64,000 nucleotides of DNA from Nitrososphaerota archaeon (GCA_029785825.1 JAFLYY010000001.1:1519374-1583373), one strand, 5' to 3'; shown: positions 16,325 through 24,552, counted from the stretch's first letter. The notes: generated by a model not told the origin, from the letters alone. Made by a program: numbers and translations.

Positions 16325-18637
16325 ATGACGTCAATCGTTGAGAATCCACGAGACTCTCCGGATGTAGGAGAGGAAGTCAAGGGGGAGGTCAAAATCCCGG
16401 TGGAGACCCTAGCTGCGTTCGGAGGAGACGAACTGCGAGCTCGGGTCTTCTATGAGAAGTATGCGTTGAGAGACGCGTCGGGCAGGCAGACCGAGAAGGT
16501 TCCAGCCGACATGTGGCGGAGGGTAGCCCAGGAACTTGCTTCTGTCGAGAAAGATGAGGCAACGAAGAAGGAGTGGGCAGGTAGGTTCTACTGGTTGCTT
16601 GAGAACTACCGGTTCGTCCCGGGAGGGAGGGTTCTGTTCGGGGCTGGACAGACGCGCAAGTCCACGCTGTTGAACTGTTACTTCTTCAAAATCCGTGAAG
16701 ATTCGATTGAAGCCATCTTTGACTGGTGCAAGGAGGCGGCCAGGACCTACAGCTTCGGTGGCGGGGTGGGGACAGACATCTCCGTCCTGCGGCCCAGAGG
16801 GGCCCCAGTGAACAACTCGGCCATCTATAGTTCCGGGTCGGTCTCATTCATGGAGCTCCTCTCCACCACCACGGGGACCATCGGCCAGGCCGGGAGGCGC
16901 GGAGCCCTGATGATCACTATCCGGGTGGACCACCCGGACGTGATGGACTTCATCAACGTGAAGAAGGACCTCAAGAGAGTCAACTACGCCAACATTTCAG
17001 TGAAGATAAGCGACGACTTCATGAGGGCCGTGGAGACAGACGGGGACTTCCTCCTCCATTTCAAGAACGAGAAGGTAGAAGTGAACCGGACCGTGAGGGC
17101 GAGGGAAGTCTGGAAGTCCCTCATCAAGGGGTCCTGGCAGTCTGCCGAGCCCGGGGTCCTGTTCTGGGACGCCATCAAACGGGAGTCGACCACAGAGTAC
17201 AACGGCATGGAGGTCCAGGGGGTAAACCCGTGCAGCGAGCAGACCCTTGAGAGCTATGGGTGTTGCTGCCTCGGGTCGGTCAACCTCAGCGCTTTCGTGA
17301 AGGACCCGTTCACTGAGAGGGCGAGCATAGACTGGGACCAGCTCACTAGGGCCGCCCAGTACGGCGTGAGGTTCCTGGACAATGTCCTCGACTACAACGC
17401 GGAGAGGCACCCCCTAAGCCAGCAGAAGGACGCATCCCTCTGGAGCAGGAGGATTGGGGTGGGAATAACGGGGCTGGGAGACATGCTGATCAAGCTCGGC
17501 CTGAAGTACGACGACGACTCAACCATTGAGTTCGTCGACCACCTGTTCGAGAAGATCAAGAACGTCTTCTACGGTTACTCCACTGAGCTTGCGAAGGAGA
17601 AGGGGAGCTTTCCCGCCTTCGACGCGGCCAAGCACCTAGCGCAGCCATTCATCTCCAGACTTGATGAGAACGTCAAGGAGAAGATCAAAGCCCAAGGGAT
17701 AAGGAATGCCGCCGTCACGACAATCCCTCCGGTGGGGTCTGGGTCGATACTGGCGGGGACAAGCAGTGGTGTGGAACCGGTGTTCGCCCTCTTCTACACG
17801 AGGAGGAGCAAGTCCCTCAGTGAGGGGGAGTTCAAGGTCTTCCACCCACTGGTGAGGGAGTACACAGCCGCGACCGGGGCGAAGGAAGAAGGCCAGCTCC
17901 CGAACTACTTCGTCACCGCCCACGAAATCAGGCCCGAGATGAGAGTGAAGATGCAGGCCACCATCCAGAAGCACATCGACACGGCCATATCGAGCACTGT
18001 GAACCTTCCTGAGGAAATCACCCCCGAAGAGGTCGAGAAGATCTACCTGCTCGCCTGGAAGATGGGGTGCAAGGGCATAACCGTGTACAGGGAAGGGAGC
18101 AGGGAAGGAATCCTGGAGACCGAGAAGGTGGCAAAGAAGACCGAAGTACCGAGGGCGGCGGCTGCCTTCGAAAGGCCCAAGGTGATGGAGGGAAAGACCA
18201 TGAAGTTGAAGCTCCCCCAGGGGAGCATCTACCTCACGGCAAATCTCGAGGACGGAGAAATCAGGGAGGTCTTCGTCACCCTAGGCAAGTCGGGAGCCGA
18301 CGAGAATGCCGACGCTGCCGCGTTGGGCCGCCTGATCAGCCTCTACCTCCAGCACGGAGGGGACATCAGGAACGTAATCTCCACCCTGAAGGGGATCAAG
18401 GGGAAGTACGTTTCCTGGGATGGTGGGACTCAGCTCCAGTCAATCCCTGACGCTATCGCGAAGGCTCTGGAAATCCTGACCCTGAACCACGTGGTGAAGG
18501 AGTCCGGGTTCGTGGCCGAGCCGAAGCATGGAGCGGGACCTAGCACGGGAACCTGTCCAGACTGTCATGAAAGCACTCTCGTGTTTGAGAACGGGTGTTA
18601 CCACTGCAACACGTGCGGCTACAGCAAATGTGAGTGA
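16325..18637 (+). CDS. nrdJ: Class II (adenosylcobalamin-dependent) ribonucleotide reductase
   Basis: Makes deoxyribonucleotides using adenosylcobalamin as radical source, in the cytoplasm. The 770 residues show FVPGGRVLFGAG, LLNCYFF (first redox Cys, about residue 118), FGGGVGTDIS, NPCSEQ (radical Cys and catalytic Asn/Glu, about 302) and PPVGSGSILAGTSSGVEP (phosphate-binding loop, about 490). The C-terminus ends in a Cys-rich tail with two Cys-x2-Cys pairs, as in class II enzymes that use thioredoxin-like reductants. ATG 16325 is preferred over 16298 because of the TATA position and the GGGAGG before it. It depends on cobalamin; a candidate uptake pair lies at 36.7-37.9 kb. Confidence 0.95.
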   Translation: MTSIVENPRDSPDVGEEVKGEVKIPVETLAAFGGDELRARVFYEKYALRDASGRQTEKVPADMWRRVAQELASVEKDEATKKEWAGRFYWLLENYRFVPGGRVLFGAGQTRKSTLLNCYFFKIREDSIEAIFDWCKEAARTYSFGGGVGTDISVLRPRGAPVNNSAIYSSGSVSFMELLSTTTGTIGQAGRRGALMITIRVDHPDVMDFINVKKDLKRVNYANISVKISDDFMRAVETDGDFLLHFKNEKVEVNRTVRAREVWKSLIKGSWQSAEPGVLFWDAIKRESTTEYNGMEVQGVNPCSEQTLESYGCCCLGSVNLSAFVKDPFTERASIDWDQLTRAAQYGVRFLDNVLDYNAERHPLSQQKDASLWSRRIGVGITGLGDMLIKLGLKYDDDSTIEFVDHLFEKIKNVFYGYSTELAKEKGSFPAFDAAKHLAQPFISRLDENVKEKIKAQGIRNAAVTTIPPVGSGSILAGTSSGVEPVFALFYTRRSKSLSEGEFKVFHPLVREYTAATGAKEEGQLPNYFVTAHEIRPEMRVKMQATIQKHIDTAISSTVNLPEEITPEEVEKIYLLAWKMGCKGITVYREGSREGILETEKVAKKTEVPRAAAAFERPKVMEGKTMKLKLPQGSIYLTANLEDGEIREVFVTLGKSGADENADAAALGRLISLYLQHGGDIRNVISTLKGIKGKYVSWDGGTQLQSIPDAIAKALEILTLNHVVKESGFVAEPKHGAGPSTGTCPDCHESTLVFENGCYHCNTCGYSKCE

Positions 18638-18656
18638 GCCCCTGAGCGAGGGGCTC
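18636..18656 (+). terminator. Hairpin at the end of nrdJ
   Basis: GAGCCCCT (18636-18643) and AGGGGCTC (18649-18656) form a perfect 8-bp stem with a 5-base loop, starting at the nrdJ stop codon. No T-run follows directly, so this may be a 3' end stabiliser rather than a true archaeal terminator. Confidence 0.45.
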
Positions 18657-18737
18657 TCACCCCCGCCCGACTGAGACGGTGAAAATGCGGCTAACCTCGG
18701 CCATTAGGTCTGTAGTCGCTCTGGGCGTAGACAGAAG

Positions 18738-19070
18738 TCACGAAGTCAGCTTCAGTATCGCCCTGGCGACTTCGCCGTCAGACTGCTCGAGGGCCGCCAC
18801 TGCCTTTTCCTTTGACGCCCCCGTCTGCTGCTGGACCAGAAGGATGTCCTCCTCGTTGAACGTCTTCTTCTCTAATTCGACCTCCTCGACCTCCCCCATG
18901 ACTTGGAACACCCGCTGCCCCTGGGCGTTGACCTCCGACACCGATGCCGCAGTGATGTGCAACTCCTTGTCGGGGGTCCTGATAACGACCTCCTGGACGT
19001 TCGGAATCTCTTTCATATTGATTCCGAGACGATCCATCATGCGCCGCGCGTTCCTGTTGTCCATCTTCAT
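18738..19070 (-). CDS. nac: Nascent polypeptide-associated complex protein (NAC alpha)
   Basis: The archaeal NAC binds nascent chains at the ribosome exit. The 110 residues match the family: the NAC barrel (about residues 15-70, including VQEVVIRTPDKEL and VFQVMGEVEEVEL) and a C-terminal UBA domain (EEDILLVQQQTGASKEKAVAALEQSDGEV). Its start overlaps the stop of the upstream PUA-domain gene by four bases, so the two are translated together from one minus-strand transcript. Confidence 0.95.
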   Translation of the reverse strand: MKMDNRNARRMMDRLGINMKEIPNVQEVVIRTPDKELHITAASVSEVNAQGQRVFQVMGEVEEVELEKKTFNEEDILLVQQQTGASKEKAVAALEQSDGEVARAILKLTS

Positions 19071-19591
19071 TGCTCTAGGCCTGCTCTGACCTTGACGGCG
19101 ACCCCCGACTTAAACAATGCCATGTGAGCCCCTGAAAGCACGGCCGTGCCGACCCCCACTACCCTACCTTTTCCGTCGACCACCGCGACCTCCCCCCTCG
19201 GCCTGACGTCCTTCCCGACGCGGCTGACGAATTTGCAGAACACGGATTTCCCTCCCTTCACGAATTGGACGGCGTCGTCGGAGACATGGACGCAGTTCTG
19301 GCGGAAGCGGGGGCTTCTGGAGAGCATCGCGGCGCCGTAAACGGTGAGGGCAAAGGCTCCATTGGCCTTAACGGTGGCGAAGAGCATCCCTTCGTGGTGC
19401 ACGAGCTTCACTCTCCCAGACCTCCGTGAGAAATACAAGCGAAAGCCCTGGCGTGGTAGGACTCGGCTCACCCCCTCCCCGAACAGGTAGTCTACCATGA
19501 GGGATAGCCTCCTAATATCAGAGGGTAGGCTCAACGCGGGAGCCGGGCAGCGGGACAATAAAAGCGCGGTCGCATCCTCGTAAGCGTTCAT
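19067..19591 (-). CDS. PUA-domain RNA-binding protein
   Basis: A 174-residue protein whose C-terminal ~75 residues form a PUA domain (VHVSDDAVQFVKGGKSVF, then VGKDVRPRGEVAVVD and VGVGTAVLSG), as in archaeosine transglycosylase and NIP7-like proteins. The N-terminal half resembles the pre-PUA part of such proteins and may help bind RNA. It is the first gene of a two-gene unit with nac and is divergent from trm56 only about 26 bases away. Its RNA target is unknown; a role in tRNA or ribosome maturation is likely by family. Confidence 0.8.
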   Translation of the reverse strand: MNAYEDATALLLSRCPAPALSLPSDIRRLSLMVDYLFGEGVSRVLPRQGFRLYFSRRSGRVKLVHHEGMLFATVKANGAFALTVYGAAMLSRSPRFRQNCVHVSDDAVQFVKGGKSVFCKFVSRVGKDVRPRGEVAVVDGKGRVVGVGTAVLSGAHMALFKSGVAVKVRAGLEQ

Positions 19592-19617
19592 CTAGGCATT
19601 TGGCGCGGGGCAAGGCG

Positions 19618-20148
19618 ATGACCCCCATGAGCATCAAAGTGCTGCGGCTCGGTCAGAGGTATGTCCGGGACGACAGGACCCTCACCCACCTGTGCCTCGT
19701 CTCAAGAGCCATGGGGGCGGAGTGCATCTACCTCGAAGATGCTGAGAAGGACGTCACGGCCACCCTTGAGGAAGTGAACAGGACCTGGGGAGGCGACTTC
19801 CGGGCGGTGTTGGGGAGGCCATGGAGAGAGGTAATCAAGGAGGCAAAGAGGGAAGGCAGACGTGTGGTCCACCTCACCATGTACGGGATACCCATACAGG
19901 AAGCAGTCGTACAGCTGAGGGGTCTGGACAAGGTCCTGCTGGTAGTCGGGGGACCCAAGGTCCCTGGGAAGATGTATCACGAGGCTGACTTCAACGTCGC
20001 CGTGACCTCCCAACCCCACTCTGAGGTCGCGGCCCTGGCTATAGCCCTGCATGAGATGCAGTCCGGAGAAGAGCTTAAGAGGACGTTTGAAAAAAGTAAA
20101 CTAAGAATCTTGCCAACCCCTCGGGGCAAGAAGGTTGTAGAAAATTGA
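19618..20148 (+). CDS. trm56: tRNA (cytidine-56 2'-O)-methyltransferase Trm56
   Basis: A SPOUT methyltransferase specific to archaea that methylates the ribose of C56 in the T loop. The chain of about 176 residues contains VLRLGQRYVRDDRTLTH at the start, HLTMYGIP in the middle and the SPOUT knot region VVGGPKVPGKMYHEADFNVAV (split here by Gly-rich loops) near residue 110-130, all family hallmarks. ATG 19618 is used; TTG 19600 and ATG 19627 are alternatives. The stop overlaps the TTG of tfe by four bases, linking tRNA modification and transcription genes in one unit. Confidence 0.92.
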   Translation: MTPMSIKVLRLGQRYVRDDRTLTHLCLVSRAMGAECIYLEDAEKDVTATLEEVNRTWGGDFRAVLGRPWREVIKEAKREGRRVVHLTMYGIPIQEAVVQLRGLDKVLLVVGGPKVPGKMYHEADFNVAVTSQPHSEVAALAIALHEMQSGEELKRTFEKSKLRILPTPRGKKVVEN

Positions 20149-20654
20149 AAATCGAATATGAAGATACCTTTGTGAAGGTAGCGGGACTCATCGGGGGTCC
20201 TGATTACATCAGGGTGGCTAGGGCGCTGCTCAACAATGAGAACGCGACCGACGAAGAGATCGCGTCGGCTACGGGGCTCAAGATAAAGACGGTCAGGAAG
20301 GCGCTCTATGATCTATTCGGCCGCAGCCTGATCACGGGCGTCAGGGTGAGGGACCCGAAGAGGGGATGGTTCGTCTACAGGTGGAAGGCCCAGAGAGACC
20401 AGACTGATGGCTTCATCCAGACCCAGAGGAGAAAGGTGCTGAACAGGCTGAGGCAGCGGCTCGAGTACGAAGAGCTGCACGAGTTCTACCATTGCGGGAC
20501 GCCCACCTGCCTGACCAGGACCTTCGAGGACGCCATGGAGAACTTCTTCAAGTGTCCCACCTGCGGGAAAGCGCTCAACAGGCTGGACAACACGGAGCTA
20601 AAGGACGCCCTTCGGTGGAAGATCAACCAACTGGATGAGGAACTGTCCAAGTGA
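20145..20654 (+). CDS. tfe: Transcription factor E, alpha subunit
   Basis: Archaeal TFE, the homologue of TFIIE-alpha, helps open promoters with RNA polymerase. The 169 residues hold an N-terminal winged helix (residues about 8-85, ATDEEIASATGLKIKTVRKALYDL), a coiled linker and a zinc ribbon (about 118-145). The first zinc knuckle is CGTPTC, a Cys-x4-Cys pair instead of the usual Cys-x2-Cys; the second is the normal CPTCG. It starts at TTG 20145, overlapping trm56, and its end overlaps the next gene by four bases (GTGA). Confidence 0.93.
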   Translation: MKIEYEDTFVKVAGLIGGPDYIRVARALLNNENATDEEIASATGLKIKTVRKALYDLFGRSLITGVRVRDPKRGWFVYRWKAQRDQTDGFIQTQRRKVLNRLRQRLEYEELHEFYHCGTPTCLTRTFEDAMENFFKCPTCGKALNRLDNTELKDALRWKINQLDEELSK

Positions 20655-21193
20655 TCCCCTCCGAAGAGGAGGCGGTCGCGCTTCACAGGAAGCACGGCAG
20701 CGACGAGAGAATAATCCGCCATTGCGAAGCGGTGGCCTGGGTCGCCAGGGTTCTCGCCGAAGAGTTCGAGCGCGGCGGGAGGAAGGTCGACGGGAAGGCG
20801 GTAATCGCCGCTGCGGCGCTGCATGATATCGGCAGGTCTCAAGTCCAGACAGTCAGACATGGGGTCGAAGGCGCTGAAATCGCGAAGAACGAGGGAGTCG
20901 ACGCCAGAGTGGTGGAGATTATTAGGAGACATGTGGGGGCAGGAATCTCGGCCGAGGAAGCGAAGGACTTGGGGCTCCCGGACTTCGACTACATCCCGAG
21001 GACCGTGGAGGAGAGGATAGTCTGCTTCGCGGACAAGCTGGTAGATGGGGACAAGGTGAGGCCGTTCGAGGCGGAGGTGCACAGGTTCGTCGCCAAGAAG
21101 CACGATGTAGCCAGGCTCATGAGACTGAAACGAGAGCTCCAAGAAGAGCTAGGCGAAGACCCGGAAAAGGTCGTGTTCGACAAGATAAAATAA
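20651..21193 (+). CDS. HD-domain phosphohydrolase
   Basis: A 180-residue HD-superfamily protein. The metal ligands are visible: His in IRHCEAV (about residue 23), the HD pair in ALHDIGRS (about 57) and a late Asp in CFADKLVDGDKV (about 126). Small archaeal HD proteins of this type are thought to cleave phosphate esters of nucleotides or RNA ends, but the substrate is not known. It is the third gene of a tightly overlapping unit with trm56 and tfe, and is followed by a small Cys-rich frame and the initiator tRNA. Confidence 0.85.
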   Translation: MIPSEEEAVALHRKHGSDERIIRHCEAVAWVARVLAEEFERGGRKVDGKAVIAAAALHDIGRSQVQTVRHGVEGAEIAKNEGVDARVVEIIRRHVGAGISAEEAKDLGLPDFDYIPRTVEERIVCFADKLVDGDKVRPFEAEVHRFVAKKHDVARLMRLKRELQEELGEDPEKVVFDKIK

Positions 21194-21215
21194 TCATGGG
21201 CGATACGGCCGAAGG

Positions 21216-21323
21216 TTGGCCTCATGCGTCTGCAAGGTTTGCAGGCACAAAGACTACGAAAGCTGTTCGAAGTGCACGTGCTGCAAGTACCAGCGGGCGG
21301 CCTGCATACAGGTGCAGGTCTAG
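21216..21323 (+). CDS. Possible 35-residue Cys-rich miniprotein
   Basis: A short frame from TTG 21216 encodes nine... eight or more cysteines in pairs (SCVCKVC, SCSKCTCC, AAC), ending in VQV, much like a compact zinc-binding knuckle protein. It lies 22 bases after the HD gene, and its stop sits inside a perfect hairpin. The frame has no ATG and no strong ribosome site, so translation is unproven, but such a dense Cys-x2-Cys pattern is unlikely by chance. Function unknown. Confidence 0.4.
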   Translation: MASCVCKVCRHKDYESCSKCTCCKYQRAACIQVQV

Positions 21324-21332
21324 CGACCTGCA
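21313..21332 (+). terminator. Perfect hairpin after the trm56-tfe-HD unit
   Basis: TGCAGGTC (21313-21320) pairs with GACCTGCA (21325-21332) across a TAGC loop. It lies at the end of the three-gene unit and just before the initiator tRNA, so it may end or process the upstream transcript. Confidence 0.45.
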
Positions 21333-21369
21333 GGCAAGACTTAAGGGATAACCGTTAGGAGGCTTCTTT

Positions 21370-21507
21370 AGCGAGGTGGGGAAGCCAGACCCCCTGTGGG
21401 GGTAAGGATCATCCCGGCGGGCTCATAACCCGCAGAGCGGAGATCGGGCGAGAGCTCGACCGTGCGTTCAAAAGGGGAGTGATCCCCTGAAATTCCTCCC
21501 CTCGCTA
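21370..21507 (+). tRNA. Initiator tRNA-Met(CAT) with three introns
   Basis: Acceptor AGCGAGG pairs fully with CCTCGCT and starts with the A1-U72 pair of archaeal initiators. The anticodon stem GCGGG/CCCGC has the three G-C pairs typical of initiators; anticodon CAT is at 21424-21426. A cloverleaf forms only if three stretches are removed. They lie in the D loop (about 21389-21406, 18 bases), in the T stem between bases 52 and 53 (21443-21465, 23 bases) and in the T loop near 59/60 (about 21473-21493, 21 bases). The joined T arm is then GGAGG-TTCAAAT-CCTCC. Each insert forms its own hairpin. No CCA is encoded. Confidence 0.88.
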
Positions 21508-21560
21508 TCTCTCACCACTCTCGCTACGCATTTTACAACCCCTTTCGAGGGTGGATATGT

Positions 21561-22739
21561 TTGACCGGCGATTCTACGAAGTCAGTCCATGGAGGGGAAC
21601 GCCTCGACCCTCAGACAGGCTCGCTGACCGTCCCGATCTATGAGACATCCACCTTCGGATTTTCGAGGGCCGAAGACGTCCCCGTGGCCGTCGCCGGCTC
21701 AGGAGAGAAGGGGTACACCTACTCCAGGTGGGACAATCCGACGGTGGTGGCTCTGGAGAAGAAACTGGCCGTCTTCGAGCGCGGTGGCGCCGGCGCTGCC
21801 TTCTCGTCCGGGATGGCCGCCATTACCACTGCTGTCTTCGCATTCTTGAAGAAGGGGGCGCACATCCTGGCGATAAGAGACCTCTATGGCGGCACCTTCG
21901 GACTCCTCAACGACATCCTCCCTGAGCTCGGCTTCCAAACCGACTTGGTGGACACCACCGACCATGGGGCCCTCGAAAGGGGGCTGAAGAAGAGCACCAG
22001 GATCGTCTACATCGAAAGTCCGACCAACCCAACGCTGAAGGTGGTCGACATTGCGAAGGCTGCGAAACTGGCGCACTCCAACGGAGCGCTCCTCATGGTG
22101 GACAACACCTTCGCGTCTCCCATCAACCAGAACCCCTTAGACCTGGGGGCTGACGTGGTGCTGCACAGTGCCACCAAGTATCTGAACGGCCATGCGGACC
22201 TTATCGCGGGCGCCGCTGTAGCAAGCAAGGGTGACATACAGAGAATTAAGACGATGAGGCGCGATTTCGGCGGGACCCTTGACCCCCTCCCGGCCTGGCT
22301 CATCCTCCGAGGGATGAAGACCATGGCAATCAGGGTGAGACAACAGAACGCGAACGCTATGGCGCTGGCCGAGTTTCTGTCGAACCATAGAAAGGTCGAG
22401 GCCGTGCACTACCCGGGCCTCCGGAACCACCCCCAGCACCTGCTGGCGAAGAAGCAGATGAGGGGGTTCGGCGGGATGCTGAGCTTCGTGATCAAGGGGA
22501 CCACGAGAGATGCAATGCGTTTCACAGAGTCGGTGAAGGTCGCGACGCTAGCCGCGAGCCTTGGCGGGGTGGAGACCCTGGTCTCTCAGCCCTACAACAT
22601 GACGCATACTCAGATGTCAGCCAAGGAAAGGGCGAAGACCGGTATCCCCGACACGCTGGTCAGGGTCTCCGTAGGGATAGAGGATTTGGACGACCTGATT
22701 GGGGACTTCAGACAGGCGCTGGCTGCATCGGGGTCCTGA
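21561..22739 (+). CDS. Cystathionine gamma-synthase/beta-lyase family PLP enzyme
   Basis: A 392-residue PLP enzyme of the Cys/Met metabolism family. The PLP lysine sits in HSATKYLNGHADLIAG (about residue 199); SSGMAAI (cofactor phosphate) and ESPTNPTLKVVDI are also typical, as is SLGGVETLVSQP near the end. Members act as cystathionine synthase or lyase, or as methionine gamma-lyase; sequence alone does not decide. The start used is TTG 21561 with GGTGG before it. Its end overlaps the convergent tiaS gene by 32 bases. Confidence 0.9.
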   Translation: MTGDSTKSVHGGERLDPQTGSLTVPIYETSTFGFSRAEDVPVAVAGSGEKGYTYSRWDNPTVVALEKKLAVFERGGAGAAFSSGMAAITTAVFAFLKKGAHILAIRDLYGGTFGLLNDILPELGFQTDLVDTTDHGALERGLKKSTRIVYIESPTNPTLKVVDIAKAAKLAHSNGALLMVDNTFASPINQNPLDLGADVVLHSATKYLNGHADLIAGAAVASKGDIQRIKTMRRDFGGTLDPLPAWLILRGMKTMAIRVRQQNANAMALAEFLSNHRKVEAVHYPGLRNHPQHLLAKKQMRGFGGMLSFVIKGTTRDAMRFTESVKVATLAASLGGVETLVSQPYNMTHTQMSAKERAKTGIPDTLVRVSVGIEDLDDLIGDFRQALAASGS

Positions 22740-23892
22740 GCCATCCTCCGACCGCTTCCGACTCCCTATACGCCTCGCGACCGTACCTGATTAGGGGCTT
22801 CGTCAGGTGCCTGTTCGCTCTGGGGGAAGATATGTAGGTCCCCTCCGGCAGCCCGCAGCTCGCCGAGGTCACCTCGAGTTTCTCCAGATTGAGGACCCTC
22901 GGGTGCAGGGATGTGGGCCTCCTGACACCGCCGTAGGCGCGGACCCTGTCCCCCGGCTTTAGAAGCCTGACGGATCGCCTGAGGTCCCCTGTGGGCTCGT
23001 AGGCAGCAGCCAGACGCCGTTCCCCTTCCACGTCCAGCGTGACATATGTATGGCCCCCCTGACCAACCTCCACCCGCTCGACTTTCCCTTCTGCCCACCC
23101 CGACGAATAGGCCTTCCAGTTGAGGGGCTTCCCCAAGTGCGCGTCAGTGTGCTGGTTGGACGCATACACCATGTGGCCCTCGAGCGGCTCCCCGGAGACC
23201 AGCGCCTCGAGGGCCCTTAACACGTTCGTCGGCGAGTCCCCCCTCACCCCGGCGAAGACAGGATCTGGGCCATGGGGGGCCACTAGGGCCTTCTTCTTCT
23301 GGTGGTCGTAACTGTTGAAGGTGTGCGGAAACATCCGGATGTCCATCTCCTTCACCGACGAGCTGTCGATGAGGCGTCTGGTCCCCCAGTGGTCCCTCCT
23401 GCGGTAGGCGATGCATTCGTAGGTGTGGTCGAAGCGCTCGTCGAACCCGAAAGACGCTGCAGCCCCGACGAGCCCCATCCCGTTCCCAAGCTCGAAAGAC
23501 CTCGCTCCGACCTCCTTCAGGAGCTTCCTCACTCTGCAGGGGTTGACGACGCCCGTTAGAGCGTCGAGGTAGAGCGGCTCGAACGATTTCGCCTTCGAAG
23601 GGTCGTCTAGGAAGACCATCCCCGAGTTCGCCCCACCTTCGACGTCTGAGAACTCCTCCACCTTCGCAGACAGCGCGGCGAAGGCGACTTCGGCGTCGGA
23701 AGCTTCCACCGTAAAACAGACAGCGGCGTTCCCTCGGGTCTTGAAAGGGATGTTGGGGTTGAGCCTGACCAGCCTTGGATACGGCAGAACGGTGACGGCA
23801 GGTGGGAGATCGACGGCGATGCGGTAGGCAAGGTATGTAGTGCAGTAACCCCGCGAGGAATCAGTGTCGTCGATGCCTACTAGGAACCGCAT
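22708..23892 (-). CDS. tiaS: tRNA-Ile2 agmatinyl-cytidine synthetase TiaS
   Basis: TiaS attaches agmatine to C34 of the CAU-anticodon tRNA-Ile so that it reads AUA. The 394 residues begin with the kinase-like domain (FLVGIDDTDSSRG), continue through the ferredoxin-like domain and an OB fold with ASNQHTDAHL, and end with RHLTKPL. The C-terminal zinc ribbon of well-known TiaS proteins is not visible: only one Cys (SASCGL) remains between the OB fold and RHLTKPL. ATG 23892 is chosen because an AAATAATC element lies about 27 bases upstream. Confidence 0.9.
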   Translation of the reverse strand: MRFLVGIDDTDSSRGYCTTYLAYRIAVDLPPAVTVLPYPRLVRLNPNIPFKTRGNAAVCFTVEASDAEVAFAALSAKVEEFSDVEGGANSGMVFLDDPSKAKSFEPLYLDALTGVVNPCRVRKLLKEVGARSFELGNGMGLVGAAASFGFDERFDHTYECIAYRRRDHWGTRRLIDSSSVKEMDIRMFPHTFNSYDHQKKKALVAPHGPDPVFAGVRGDSPTNVLRALEALVSGEPLEGHMVYASNQHTDAHLGKPLNWKAYSSGWAEGKVERVEVGQGGHTYVTLDVEGERRLAAAYEPTGDLRRSVRLLKPGDRVRAYGGVRRPTSLHPRVLNLEKLEVTSASCGLPEGTYISSPRANRHLTKPLIRYGREAYRESEAVGGWLRTPMQPAPV

Positions 23893-23939
23893 GCCCGTCG
23901 GACCATATCTCACGATTATTTGAGGATAGGATAATCGCG

Positions 23940-24158
23940 CTACGCGTCGACGACGATCATGGTGAGGGTGCTCCTCACTTTGTCAAGGCGGCGTATGCTC
24001 CAAGTGATGGTCTCCTTGACCTTCTCCATAGTATCGGCCTCGACCCGGGCGACAATGTCGTAGACCCCGTAGACGACGTAAACCTCTTTGACGTTGGGGA
24101 TCTCGCGGAGCTTCTTGAGGAGGTCCTCCTCAGCCCCAAGGTCGGCGTTTACTAGCAC
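23940..24158 (-). CDS. Stand-alone Lrp/AsnC ligand-binding (RAM) domain
   Basis: A 72-residue protein made only of the effector-binding RAM fold (LVNADLGAEEDLL, VYGVYDIVARVEADTMEKV), without the DNA-binding helix-turn-helix. Such short forms can bind amino acids and partner with full Lrp regulators. A GTG at 24158 is used; a few residues upstream (IPQAF) also match the family but are preceded by a stop codon, so the N-terminus may be shortened. It is 47 bases upstream of tiaS on the same strand. Confidence 0.8.
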   Translation of the reverse strand: MLVNADLGAEEDLLKKLREIPNVKEVYVVYGVYDIVARVEADTMEKVKETITWSIRRLDKVRSTLTMIVVDA

Positions 24159-24296
24159 AAAAGCCTGGGGGATTTTCGGTCACTTCCTCTGCCTCCCCTT
24201 GTACCGTGTGCCGTAATAACCATTTGCCCCCTTATCAAGTCCCAGAGCGTAGCTGTATCTGCAGAGTAGTCCCTAGCTACGAGTTGCAGACCATCT

Positions 24297-24422
24297 CTAC
24301 GAGGATGGTACCGCTAACTTCTCGGACACCCCTTCAACCGTGTTCTTCACCATGTCGGGCGCGGTGAGCGACAGAAGGTCGGTCAACGACATGCACGTGA
24401 CCAGTTCTGTCAGGTTTTCCAT
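24297..24422 (-). CDS. Possible 41-residue protein or gene remnant
   Basis: An ATG-started frame with amphipathic helix character (TELVTCMSLTDLLSL, then APDMVKNTVEGVSEKL). It is not recognised. It is the only plausible frame in the 394 bases between the RAM-domain gene and tsr3; the rest of that gap holds a GTAGCT/AGCTAC dyad (24249-24280) and the tsr3 promoter region. It may be a decayed fragment. Confidence 0.3.
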   Translation of the reverse strand: MENLTELVTCMSLTDLLSLTAPDMVKNTVEGVSEKLAVPSS

Positions 24423-24552
24423 TGCGAGTGCCTAGTGGGCAGCGATGCAAGGAAGGCGCGAATATCAACGCGTCGTGGCTTATCAGCTTCATCCCTGGAG
24501 GGGCGCTGCTCTCTCACCGACACCACCTTAAGGGGGCAACATCTGGCCTGAA

